A DNA stretch of 40,984 nt from Calditrichota bacterium (lineage in GTDB: Bacteria; Calditrichota; Calditrichia; Calditrichales; Calditrichaceae), in NCBI GenBank assembly GCA_024278715.1, contig JAJRSN010000090.1:1-40984 (forward strand), read 5' to 3'. How positions within the stretch are numbered: position 1 is the first letter of the stretch; every line of letters begins with the position of its first letter. Of the stretch, positions 26,172 through 34,667 are shown piece after piece. The notes under the pieces were generated by a model that saw only the letters and a program-made list of their open reading frames with translations, had not been told where the DNA came from and searched no databases. Both the position numbers and the translations under genes were made by a program.

Positions 26172-26196
26172 CGCCCGCCCGCGGCGGGCGTTTTTT
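26172..26196 (+). terminator. GC-rich intrinsic terminator after the DJ-1 gene
   Basis: CGCCCGCC (26172-26179), loop CGC and GGCGGGCG (26183-26190) form an 8-bp all-G/C stem followed by TTTTTT, 12 bp after the stop codon. Confidence 0.9.
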
Positions 26197-26226
26197 ACAA
26201 CTCGAAAGTTTTTCAACGAAATAATT

Positions 26227-27225
26227 ATGGCGTTACATTGTAGAATTTTAGGACAACCCTTTGCAGACAATGCGCTGTTTTTAAAAGTGGATACCGGACA
26301 AAAACAATTCCGTCTGCTTTTTGATTGCGGCGAAAATACGATTGATAATTTATCTCTTTCCGAAATCCAAAAAATAGATCATCTCTTCTTTTCGCACTTC
26401 CATTTGGATCATGTCGCTGGCTTTGATCATTTTATTCGCGCCAACTACGACAGGGCAAACAAACCCGTTCATATATGGGGACCCGAAAATACCGCAAAAT
26501 TAATCTTTCACCGCCTCAACAGCTTTACCTGGAATCTGACGCAGGGCATCGAATCAAAATGGCTGATTCACGAAATAAGACCGCAAAAGATTCTCACATT
26601 TCAACTGTCGGCAAAAAACGGCTTCTCCCGCAAACGAAAAATCAGGGAATCGGCTTTTTCACAAACCGTCTTCTCCAATGAAGCGTTTAAAGTTTCCGTC
26701 CGTTTTTTAGAGCACAAAATACCGGTTTTGGGCTTTAAGACGGAAGAAGCCCCAAAACTAAAGATAAACGAATTCCTCTTAAATGCGGACAATTTAAAAC
26801 AGGGCGAGTGGCTTGGCTTACTTAAAGACCCGTCATTAAAAGATTCCGATGAAATTGAAGTTCTGGGAATTAAAAGAAATCTGGGAGAATTAAGACAAAA
26901 GCTGCTGTTCAGGCAACCGGGCAAAAGCGCGGCTTACCTGACGGATTTCTATTTAACCCAAGACGCCGCGAGTTTAACCGAATGGTTGCATGGCTGTGAT
27001 TGCTTGTTTTGCGAAAGTCAATATTTAGAGCAGGAGCGGATTTTGGCTGAAAAAAACTGTCACTTAACCGCCAAATCCGCAGCAGGGTTAGCTAAAAAAT
27101 CGGGCGTTAAAAAGTTGATCTTATTCCATTTTTCCAAACGATATGTTTCCGCGGGCGCGCTGCCCTTTTTAAACGAAGCGAAAAGTGTTTTTGAACAAAG
27201 CTTTTTGCCCGAAGGATGGCTTTAA
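26227..27225 (+). CDS. MBL-fold hydrolase, ribonuclease Z-like
   Basis: A 332-residue metallo-beta-lactamase-fold protein. The metal motif HFHLDHVAG (His57, His59, Asp61, His62), the DCGENT before it, AYLTDF with the bridging Asp, and the late HLTAKSAAGLAKKSGVKKLILFHFSKRY resemble RNase Z/ElaC enzymes that trim tRNA 3' ends. The middle segment is less conserved, so a different phosphodiesterase of the family is possible. The ATG at 26227 begins the homologous region. A longer version would run back into the DJ-1 gene and across its terminator. No Shine-Dalgarno is seen before the ATG, which is unusual among its neighbours. Confidence 0.85.
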   Translation: MALHCRILGQPFADNALFLKVDTGQKQFRLLFDCGENTIDNLSLSEIQKIDHLFFSHFHLDHVAGFDHFIRANYDRANKPVHIWGPENTAKLIFHRLNSFTWNLTQGIESKWLIHEIRPQKILTFQLSAKNGFSRKRKIRESAFSQTVFSNEAFKVSVRFLEHKIPVLGFKTEEAPKLKINEFLLNADNLKQGEWLGLLKDPSLKDSDEIEVLGIKRNLGELRQKLLFRQPGKSAAYLTDFYLTQDAASLTEWLHGCDCLFCESQYLEQERILAEKNCHLTAKSAAGLAKKSGVKKLILFHFSKRYVSAGALPFLNEAKSVFEQSFLPEGWL

Positions 27226-27289
27226 AACCTCGAATGCGGAACGGAATCATTTATTCCAATAGCTTATTCCTTCAACGGTTTTTCCGAAT

Positions 27290-28519
27290 CTACGACATAG
27301 TCAGGTTCAATAAATATTCGTTTAAATTGATTTTGTAATAAATGGGATCAACCGTTCCCACGATATTGTGAAGCTCCCCTATCCCTTTGGAAAGATCAAG
27401 ATTCCTTGGGGTTATCGGAATATCCTTCTTCAAATCGTAGATGAGACGAACTATGGGACGTAAAATATTTGCCCGACCCGCTTCAATCACAATCGCCAAA
27501 AACCCGCTTTCCAATTTTACGATGCTGCCGGGCGGGTAAATGCCCAAAAAACGTATGAACTGTTCAATTAGATCTTCATCAAAATGAATTAATCGCTGCG
27601 CGTAAATTTCTTTAATCGCCTGTACGGGATTAAGTGGCGGATGATAAATCCGGTTAGAGGTAAGAGCGTCGTAAACATCGATAATGGCGCCTACTTTTCC
27701 CCCTTTACTGATTTCATGTTCGTTCAATTTGCGGGGATAACCGGTACCGTTTAAACGCTCATGGTGTTCGGCAATTACCGAAAGAGCATTCTCGCTGATA
27801 TGCTTGTGCGAACTAACCAACTCCATCCCATAATTAACATGCTTTTTTAAAATTTCAAATTCCTTGTGAGTTAACGGGTTCTTTTTATTTAAAATTTCAT
27901 TTGGTATTTTACTTTTGCCTATGTCATGGAGAAAAGCGCCTAAAGTATAATCAATAATTTCTTCTTTCTCCATTTTCAAAGCCTTGCAAATGCCCGCAAT
28001 TAAAATAGAAACATTAATTGAATGCTCATAGGTGTATTCATCTTTATTTTTGATATTTGAAATAAGCAATAAAGCGTCATGATTTCTGGAAATGGAATTA
28101 ACAATTTCTTTAACAGTTGAAGCGACTTCATCCACTCTGATGCCGTTGCCATAGCGGATGTCGTGATACGCTTCTTTCAGAATTTGGCTCGCCTGATTCT
28201 GGATTTCGCGCGCCCTTTTTAATTCCTTTTTAAGAGGAACCTGAACCTCAAAGTCTAATTCATCGCCCGGACTTATCTGGAATGAATCGGATTCAAAAAT
28301 CCTGAGAAATTCGTCTTTCGAAAATGTATCGTAAACATCAATACCCTTGGTGGTGTCTATGTACACTTCGTCTATGCCGGTCCTTTTTATCTTTTCCACA
28401 TCGCGATAACTGTTAATACGTTTTTTACTCGTCAAAAAAGGATGGCTTATCCAGTTACAATTAAAATCGGAAATATAGACTCCCGGTTTTAATTGATCCA
28501 CTTTTACTTTCTTAATCAT
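27290..28519 (-). CDS. HD-GYP domain cyclic-di-GMP phosphodiesterase-like protein
   Basis: A 409-residue protein with an N-terminal DUF3391-like region (KVDQLKPGVYISDFNCNWISHPF) and an HD-GYP domain from about residue 150. HSINVSILI, FLHDIGKSKIPNEILNK with the HD pair, LKKHVNYG, and HHERLNGTGYPRKL are all present. The usual HHExxDGxGYP has Asn here in place of Asp. HD-GYP enzymes break down cyclic di-GMP to control motility or adhesion. I chose the ATG at 28519, since the family starts MIKKxxVDQLxPG; a GTG at 28552 would add 11 residues. Neither has a well-placed ribosome binding site. It is a single gene, divergent from the feo operon. Confidence 0.9.
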   Translation of the reverse strand: MIKKVKVDQLKPGVYISDFNCNWISHPFLTSKKRINSYRDVEKIKRTGIDEVYIDTTKGIDVYDTFSKDEFLRIFESDSFQISPGDELDFEVQVPLKKELKRAREIQNQASQILKEAYHDIRYGNGIRVDEVASTVKEIVNSISRNHDALLLISNIKNKDEYTYEHSINVSILIAGICKALKMEKEEIIDYTLGAFLHDIGKSKIPNEILNKKNPLTHKEFEILKKHVNYGMELVSSHKHISENALSVIAEHHERLNGTGYPRKLNEHEISKGGKVGAIIDVYDALTSNRIYHPPLNPVQAIKEIYAQRLIHFDEDLIEQFIRFLGIYPPGSIVKLESGFLAIVIEAGRANILRPIVRLIYDLKKDIPITPRNLDLSKGIGELHNIVGTVDPIYYKINLNEYLLNLTMS

Positions 28520-28752
28520 CCCGGATAAAATACCTCGCTGTCTTATGAACACTCATTATAATTGGTCGGAAGAATTTTGAAAATTATTAATTTTTTACGA
28601 ATTTAAAGAAAAGTTTCCGGATAAATAATTTATTTTTAAGATGCAACGCGCTAACAAAATCAATCTGATCTTAAAAATAACGCTCTTTAATTCTCTCGAA
28701 TTAACACGGATAACAATAAATTGCTTTTCGATTTAAGAATCTTTAAATTACA

Positions 28753-28770
28753 TGTTATATTAATATAACA
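28753..28770. promoter_or_regulatory. Perfect 18-bp palindrome upstream of feoB, candidate operator
   Basis: TGTTATATTAATATAACA is a perfect inverted repeat 41 bp before the feoB start, in a position where it would overlap the core promoter. The operon's last gene encodes a DtxR-type metalloregulator, which bind palindromes of this kind, so autoregulation by iron is a reasonable inference. The AT-rich setting raises the chance of palindromes, but 18 perfect bases are uncommon. Confidence 0.6.
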
Positions 28771-28811
28771 AGGGTTATTATTTCCTTACTATAAACCGGG
28801 ATTAAACGGAT

Positions 28812-30839
28812 ATGATGAACGAACAAAATTTGGAAATGAATAAAATAAACGTGTCTGCGTCTTCTCAAACGCGTAAAAAGAAGAAACATGCAAAAATAGT
28901 GATCGTCGGTTCTCCCAATGTCGGGAAAAGCGTTTTATTTAATGCATTAACCGGCGCTTATGTCACGGTATCCAACTACCCGGGCACAACGGTAGAGCTC
29001 TCCAACGGAAAGGGGCGATTAAATTCAATTTCGCTTAATATAATAGATACGCCGGGCATGTATCGTTTATTACCGATTACCGAAGAAGAGCGCGTCGCCC
29101 GAAATGTGCTGATCAATGAATCTCCCGACGTAGTCATTCACGTGGTTGACGCTAAAAATTTAAATCGCATGCTGCCCATGACCTTACAACTCAAGAACGC
29201 GGGTTTACCTGTCTTTTTAGTAATAAACATGATGGACGAAGCCGATCGTCTTTCCATTAAAATCGATCCCGCTCAAATTGAACACATCTTACAAATTCCG
29301 GTTGTTACCACTGCGCTTGCCCGAAACAGGGGTATAAAGGAATTAAAAAAGCGTCTGTCCGATTTTTTGCAGTCCGAAACTCGCTTTTCCGATAATCACC
29401 GGAGCGTCGAAATTCCCTATCCGCCTCTCATCAAAAAGGCTATTCAAACAATCAGTTCACTTTTGAAAAGCAGGTACGCTTTGTCCGCAAATATGCTTGC
29501 CTATCTGTTTTTGTTAGGCGATAAGGAAGTTTGGAAAATGATTGAAGGAAAGGAGCCGGATTCTGTTTTTCAACAAATTAAAGAGACCAGGGAAAAGGTA
29601 AAAGCGGCTTACCATGTTGGACTCGATTTGGAGATAGCGAAAAGCGAGCGAGCGCTGACGGATCAAATTCTTAAAAAGGCTGTAAAATCGTCCGCCGAAA
29701 AGACAACGACTCCCACCGGTTTTCTGGATCGTTTATTCCTGTCGCCTTATACGGGATTTCCCATTATCATTCTTGTTTTGTACCTGTTTTATCTGTTTGT
29801 GGGAGTGCTTGGCGCTCAGACCATTGTTGATTTTTTGGAGATTTCTGTTTTCGGGCAATATATCAATCCTTTGGTAAACAAGCTCCTGGTAAGCTGGGTG
29901 CCCTGGCAGCCTATTCGTGATTTATTCGGAGGCGAGTACGGAATAATAACCCTGGGAATTCGCTATGCCATAGCCATTATTTTGCCCATAGTCGGCACTT
30001 TCTTTTTGGCTTTTTCATTCATCGAAGACAGCGGTTATTTGCCGAGGCTGGCGCTTTTGGTTGACCGCTTTTTCAAGAAAATAGGATTAAACGGAAGAGC
30101 GGTTTTGCCGATCGTTTTGGGATTCGGTTGTGATACAATGGCAACAGTGGTCACAAGAACCCTGGAAACAAAACGCGAACGAATCATTAGCACATTGTTG
30201 CTGACTCTGGCAATTCCCTGTTCGGCGCAGCTCGGCGTTTTATTAGCCATGGCTTCGACCAATCCCAAAGTTCTGTGGGTCTGGATCGGGATTGTTCTTA
30301 TGATCTTCTTTCTGATCGGATTTTTATCGTCAAAACTGATGCCCGGAGTGCGTCCCAGTTTTTACATCGAACTGCCGCCTTTGCGTTTTCCGCGTCCCGC
30401 CAATATTCTTGTAAAAACCTATACGCGAATGGAATGGTATTTTAAAGAGGTTTTGCCATTTTTTGTTCTGGCAAGCGTTTTATTATGGTTGGGACAACTA
30501 ACGGGATTGTTTGAAATAATCGTAAACGGGATGAAACCTTTAATGAGTTGGATGGGTTTGCCCGGCGATACCGCCGTGGCTTTTATTTTCGGATTTTTCA
30601 GAAGGGATTACGGCGCAGCCGGTCTTTATGACTTACGTGGAATATTAACCGGCAACCAATTGCTGATAGCCATAACGGTTATGACGCTGTTTGTTCCCTG
30701 TATTGCGCAGTTTGCCGTAACCATTAAAGAACGCGGGATCAAAACGGCGTTAGGAATGTTTTTCTTTGTAATGCTGTTTGCTTTTGGTACGGGAATTGTT
30801 TTACACAAACTTTTTGCTTTTACAGGTATTGTATTATGA
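28812..30839 (+). CDS. feoB: Ferrous iron transporter FeoB
   Basis: A 675-residue inner-membrane Fe(II) transporter. The N-terminal GTPase has G1 GSPNVGKS (33-40), G2 NYPGTTVE, G3 DTPG (79-82) and G4 NMMDEAD. A helical linker follows. The membrane part begins at about residue 305 and carries two Gate regions, with LPIVLGFGCDTMATVVTRTLE, IPCSAQLGVLLAM and later FFRRDYGAAGLYDL. It is somewhat shorter than E. coli FeoB (773 aa), as in many anaerobes. Two ATGs at 28812 and 28815 are possible starts. Its stop overlaps the next gene's start by ATGA, so translation is coupled. No separate feoA precedes it; a FeoA-like domain is found in the downstream regulator. Confidence 0.96.
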   Translation: MMNEQNLEMNKINVSASSQTRKKKKHAKIVIVGSPNVGKSVLFNALTGAYVTVSNYPGTTVELSNGKGRLNSISLNIIDTPGMYRLLPITEEERVARNVLINESPDVVIHVVDAKNLNRMLPMTLQLKNAGLPVFLVINMMDEADRLSIKIDPAQIEHILQIPVVTTALARNRGIKELKKRLSDFLQSETRFSDNHRSVEIPYPPLIKKAIQTISSLLKSRYALSANMLAYLFLLGDKEVWKMIEGKEPDSVFQQIKETREKVKAAYHVGLDLEIAKSERALTDQILKKAVKSSAEKTTTPTGFLDRLFLSPYTGFPIIILVLYLFYLFVGVLGAQTIVDFLEISVFGQYINPLVNKLLVSWVPWQPIRDLFGGEYGIITLGIRYAIAIILPIVGTFFLAFSFIEDSGYLPRLALLVDRFFKKIGLNGRAVLPIVLGFGCDTMATVVTRTLETKRERIISTLLLTLAIPCSAQLGVLLAMASTNPKVLWVWIGIVLMIFFLIGFLSSKLMPGVRPSFYIELPPLRFPRPANILVKTYTRMEWYFKEVLPFFVLASVLLWLGQLTGLFEIIVNGMKPLMSWMGLPGDTAVAFIFGFFRRDYGAAGLYDLRGILTGNQLLIAITVMTLFVPCIAQFAVTIKERGIKTALGMFFFVMLFAFGTGIVLHKLFAFTGIVL

Positions 30840-31033
30840 AATGTCCGTTATGCGGGTATGAATATCAACCCGAAGAGGCTAAAAGTCCCTGTGAATCATG
30901 TCCGCTTCATCAATCCTGCAGCCTTGTGTGCTGTCCCAATTGCGGGTACGAAATGCTGCCCGAAAGTAAAACGGCTAAAAAGCTCAGAAAATTGTTATCT
31001 TTTAAATTCAACAAAAATAAAGTGGAGCCTTGA
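30836..31033 (+). CDS. Small Cys-rich (zinc-ribbon-like) protein in the feo operon
   Basis: A 65-residue protein with nine cysteines: CPLCGYEY near the start, CESCPLHQSC in the middle, and CCPNCGYEM. These can form a zinc-ribbon or rubredoxin-like knuckle pair. A basic tail rich in Lys follows. It overlaps feoB (ATGA) and the next gene's frame closely, so it is translated with them. I know of no firmly established function; small Cys-rich proteins sit beside feoB in various anaerobes and may play a FeoC-like or metal-handling part. That is inference. Overlap on both sides and clean coding content make it a real gene. Confidence 0.85.
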   Translation: MKCPLCGYEYQPEEAKSPCESCPLHQSCSLVCCPNCGYEMLPESKTAKKLRKLLSFKFNKNKVEP

Positions 31034-31035
31034 TT

Positions 31036-31674
31036 ATGGTCAGCGAAGCAGCCCAGGAAGTTTTGGAAGATTTGTGGACAACAATAGTTGAAAATAAAAA
31101 AACCTTTTTGGACGCAAGTAATTACGCCCCGGAAGTCATTGCCGAATTAAAAGAGCACGGATTAATTGCTTTAAAGGGAAAGCAGATCAAAATGACCGGG
31201 AAGGGAGAAAAAGAATCCGCAATGGCTATCAGACGCCACCGTTTGGCGGAAAGACTTTTAGCCGATGTCTTTAACACGGTGGAGCAGGTTTTGGACGATC
31301 ACGCCTGCCGACTGGAACACGCCCTTTTTGACGGACTTGACGAGGCAATTTGCACGCTTTTGGGACATCCGCACTTTTGCCCGCACGGTAAACCGATCCC
31401 TGAAGGAAAATGCTGCGAAAAAAAATTAGAGACCATTCGCCCCATCATTGTGCCTTTAAGCGAGATGCGTCCCAATGAAAAAGGGCAAATCGCTTATGTC
31501 CACATGTCCCAAAGGGATCTTCTGGACAAGATGTTAGCCATGGGCATTTTACCGGGCAACGATATTACTTTAATCCAAAGATCGCCGTCTTTCGTCTTTA
31601 AGTCCGGACACAGCCAATTTGCCGTGGATGAGGAGATTGCTTCGGAAATTTTTATCCGGATAAAAAGACATTAA
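31036..31674 (+). CDS. DtxR-family metalloregulator with FeoA-like C-terminal domain
   Basis: A 212-residue iron-responsive repressor candidate. Residues 1-60 fit the winged-helix DNA-binding region, though the helix-turn-helix is shorter than usual. Residues 65-127 hold the dimerisation and metal region of DtxR: RRHRLAERLL, DDHACRLEHAL with Cys91, Glu94 and His95, and LGHPHFCPHGKPIPEGKCC. Residues ~137-210 form a FeoA/SH3-like domain (LLDKMLAMGILPGNDITLIQRSP). The ATG at 31036 has GGAG 8 nt upstream; it is 2 bp past the stop of the small Cys-rich gene. It likely senses Fe(II) and controls this operon. Extra cysteines (115, 126, 127) might tune metal or redox sensing. Confidence 0.9.
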   Translation: MVSEAAQEVLEDLWTTIVENKKTFLDASNYAPEVIAELKEHGLIALKGKQIKMTGKGEKESAMAIRRHRLAERLLADVFNTVEQVLDDHACRLEHALFDGLDEAICTLLGHPHFCPHGKPIPEGKCCEKKLETIRPIIVPLSEMRPNEKGQIAYVHMSQRDLLDKMLAMGILPGNDITLIQRSPSFVFKSGHSQFAVDEEIASEIFIRIKRH

Positions 31675-31850
31675 CTTTCCCTTAATCTTTGCTGATATTA
31701 AAGGAAGAAAATCCGTCTTTCCTGCAAATTCACTTTTTGCTTAATGAAACTATGCGTCATTTTTAAGCGTTAATAAAATTCTTTTTGCTTTGATTGGCTA
31801 AAGTTTATTAGTTTTCAACTCAATTGATGCAAAATATTGGGGAATTGAAC

Positions 31851-33716
31851 ATGAATCGTGGATTAAAAATCGTCTTTGTCATAATGCTATTTGCCGGTTT
31901 TACTTTTGCTCAACAGGCTTCTCAAAAAGAATGGAAGATTTTCCAACAGGGCATTCAGGATTACAAAACCGGAGAATACCAAAAAGCCCGCAAAAACTTT
32001 TCTTTGGTCATTTCCCGCCTGGGGTCCAAAAGCCATCTTTTAACTGCCAATTATTTGATGCTGGCAAAAACTCTTTACAAAATGGGCGAATATCAAAAGT
32101 CTCTGGAAATTTGCGAAACTTTTTTGAAAAAATTTCCTGAAAGCCGCTATCGCGACGATATTCAATTTGTAATGGCTAATAATTATTTTCGTTTAAACCG
32201 CGTTCAGACGGCTACTCAAATCTGGCTGTCGATTGTTGAAAAAAGCGACGATCCCAGATTAAAGAAAAAAACCTTTGAGTTGGTGAAAAACGCCCTGCGT
32301 TACGCTCTGGATGAACAGGGTATCTCCTTTATCGAGCAGCAAGCCAGATCTCCTTTCCGGAAGAAACTCGTAAAATACATAGAAGCTGAACGTTTTTATG
32401 AGGCACGGAATGCTCAGGCGGCTTTGCGGATACTAGAAGAGTACAAAACGCTTCCCGGAAATTTCGCTGAAATTGACGAAAAAGCGGAAAATTTGTACGA
32501 TTTTCTGAAAAACAGAGAACACAACATCGTGCGAATTGCGGTTCTGCTGCCATTGAGCGGACCAAACAAGGATATTGGCAAGGCAATTTTAGACGGCGCG
32601 CAATTGGCTCTGTCCGAATTTAACCATATCAATCAAATGAATATTCAATTAGTTCCCTATGATTACGAGGGGCGGCTGGTCACGGCTTTGCAAAAGATGA
32701 AAGAGATTGGCAGAGATCCATCGATAACCTGTGTGTTTGGTCCTTTGGAAAATGAAATAACGGCAAGTTGCGCCGTGATTGCCGATTATGAACAAATTAC
32801 TCTGATTAGTCCCACGGCTTCGGGAAAAAGTCTGCGGCGTCTCTCAAGCCGCCTCGTTCAACTCGCCGCTCCCGTTGATATTATGGCGAGTAAACTGGCG
32901 AGATTTGTGGTGGATTCATTAAACATCCGCAGAGTTGTGACCCTTTCGCCGATAGATGATTATTTTCTCGATTTTACCAAAACGTTTACCGATTATCTGG
33001 AAAACAATTTTATTGAAATACCGGCTCAAAGATGGTACTACCCCGAAGACAGAGATTTGACCAATCATTTTAAAACTCTGAAACGCGTGGCGTTGAAATT
33101 AGCGTTTCAGGATTCCGTAATGCAGGCGGATAGCACGATAAAACCGAGTCAAATCGATTCTTTGTACCGTATTTATCAAAAAGAAAAAAGAGAGCAGATC
33201 CTGCATTCCACAAACCGCGTAAAAATCGATTCCGCCGATATTCCGGTTCATAGCATCGGCGGGATTTTGTTACCCGTCTATTCCGAGGATATTGCCATGG
33301 TAGCCTCACAGTATGCTTATTGGAACATCCAGGCTCAGATCATCGGAAACAGCGACTGGTATGACACGGACAAGCTGAATAAGAATAAGAATTACATAAA
33401 CGGGCTAATTTTTATCAGCGATAATTTTCTGAATCAGGAAAACTGGGACTACAGACAATTTGTCAACAAATTCAGGCAAACATTTCATCGTACTCCCGAA
33501 AAGTATGAATTGTTGGGCTATGACAATTTCAACTTTATTCTGCACGCCATCGCCTCCGACAGTAAAAAACCGACGCGGGAAAACTTTTTGGAATTGATGA
33601 AGGAAGCGCCAAAGTACGAAGGTATTTTACGACGGTTTAATGTGGGCGAAAAAAGATACAACAACGCGACAAGAATTTTGAAATACGTTTACGGACAGCT
33701 ATTGCCGCTCAATTAA
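31851..33716 (+). CDS. Exported TPR plus periplasmic-binding-fold protein (LpoA-like layout)
   Basis: A 621-residue exported protein. After a signal peptide (residues ~5-20, ending FTFAQQ) come tetratricopeptide-like repeats: GIQDYKTGEYQKARKNFSLV, ANYLMLAKTLYKMGEYQKSL, and DIQFVMANNYFRLNRVQTA. From about 230 there is a type I periplasmic-binding fold, starting IVRIAVLLPLSGPNKDIGKAILDGAQLAL. This order of TPR then binding fold is that of LpoA, the outer-membrane activator of penicillin-binding protein 1A, but there is no lipobox here. An amino-acid-type binding protein is the alternative. GGGG lies about 8 nt before the ATG at 31851; a TTG 27 nt earlier is less likely. It is 25 bp from pgeF, probably cotranscribed. 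Confidence 0.82.
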   Translation: MNRGLKIVFVIMLFAGFTFAQQASQKEWKIFQQGIQDYKTGEYQKARKNFSLVISRLGSKSHLLTANYLMLAKTLYKMGEYQKSLEICETFLKKFPESRYRDDIQFVMANNYFRLNRVQTATQIWLSIVEKSDDPRLKKKTFELVKNALRYALDEQGISFIEQQARSPFRKKLVKYIEAERFYEARNAQAALRILEEYKTLPGNFAEIDEKAENLYDFLKNREHNIVRIAVLLPLSGPNKDIGKAILDGAQLALSEFNHINQMNIQLVPYDYEGRLVTALQKMKEIGRDPSITCVFGPLENEITASCAVIADYEQITLISPTASGKSLRRLSSRLVQLAAPVDIMASKLARFVVDSLNIRRVVTLSPIDDYFLDFTKTFTDYLENNFIEIPAQRWYYPEDRDLTNHFKTLKRVALKLAFQDSVMQADSTIKPSQIDSLYRIYQKEKREQILHSTNRVKIDSADIPVHSIGGILLPVYSEDIAMVASQYAYWNIQAQIIGNSDWYDTDKLNKNKNYINGLIFISDNFLNQENWDYRQFVNKFRQTFHRTPEKYELLGYDNFNFILHAIASDSKKPTRENFLELMKEAPKYEGILRRFNVGEKRYNNATRILKYVYGQLLPLN

Positions 33717-33741
33717 ATTAAACCCGAAAAGGTAGCCCGAT

Positions 33742-34500
33742 TTGGAGATTAGACCGCTTATTAAACGATTCGATATCTTCAAGCCCTTTCCACTGATTAT
33801 TCACGGTTTTTCCACCCGAAAGGGCGGCGTAAGCAATCCGCCCTATGATCAGTGTAATTTAGGTCCCCGTACAGGAGACCTTCCCTCAGCCGTTAAACAA
33901 AACCGGCATCTTTTTTTTAACGAACTTAGCATACCGCAGCAGCGAATTGTCTTTCCGGAGCAGGTACATTCCGAAAGGATAAAAATTGTTGACGCGCCCG
34001 GCATTGTTCCGCAATGCGACGCTTTGATTACCGCTCAACCCGGTCTTTTTTTAACCATTCAAACCGCGGACTGCTTCCCGGTTTTTATTTACGACGCCCG
34101 GAACGAGGTTGTGGCGATTGTTCATTCAGGCTGGCGCGGAAGCGCAAAAAACATTGCTGGTAAAACCGTCTCTCTCTTAAAAACTCGTTTTCATTCCTCG
34201 CCGGAAAATTTGTTTGTCGCCGTCGGACCCGGTGTTCAAAAACAGTGTTACCAAATCGATCCGGAAACCGCCCGATATTTTCCGCAATCTTTCTTGTCTC
34301 CCGACGGAGCGGATCATTTTAAACTGAATTTACAGGGCGTTATTTTGCGGCAACTCGCCGATGAAGGAATTCCCGAATCCAATATAGAATATGATTCGGA
34401 CTGTACCCATTGTAACGCGGAACTCTATTACTCATATCGCAGAGACGGGAATAAAAGCGGACGTATGATGGGCGTTATCGGTATCCGCCAAAAAGCCTGA
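33742..34500 (+). CDS. pgeF: PgeF/YfiH-family protein (laccase domain, peptidoglycan editing factor)
   Basis: A 252-residue protein of the multi-copper polyphenol oxidase family now linked to peptidoglycan precursor editing and purine nucleoside phosphorolysis. It shows HGFSTRKGGVSNPPYDQCNLG, PEQVHSERI, the TADCFPVFIYD cysteine motif, IVHSGWRGSAKNIAGK, AVGPGVQKQCYQ, and CTHCNAELYYSYRRDG at the C-terminus. The metal-binding His and Cys residues are in place. The start is TTG at 33742, with AAAAGG about 10 nt upstream. It follows the LpoA-like gene by 25 bp; both could act on cell-wall synthesis. Confidence 0.93.
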   Translation: MEIRPLIKRFDIFKPFPLIIHGFSTRKGGVSNPPYDQCNLGPRTGDLPSAVKQNRHLFFNELSIPQQRIVFPEQVHSERIKIVDAPGIVPQCDALITAQPGLFLTIQTADCFPVFIYDARNEVVAIVHSGWRGSAKNIAGKTVSLLKTRFHSSPENLFVAVGPGVQKQCYQIDPETARYFPQSFLSPDGADHFKLNLQGVILRQLADEGIPESNIEYDSDCTHCNAELYYSYRRDGNKSGRMMGVIGIRQKA

Positions 34501-34667
34501 AGCAAAAATCTTAGCCCCGCTTCTTTTTTCTCAAAAAAATTTTTTTAACCCGCCTTCCCGGAAATTAATGATCCCCTTTATTTTGTTTTTAGTAAAATGG
34601 ATTTGCAGTTAATGCCATAGATTTTTAAGATAATAGTCACCAGGCAATAAATTAGCGGGGCAATCCA

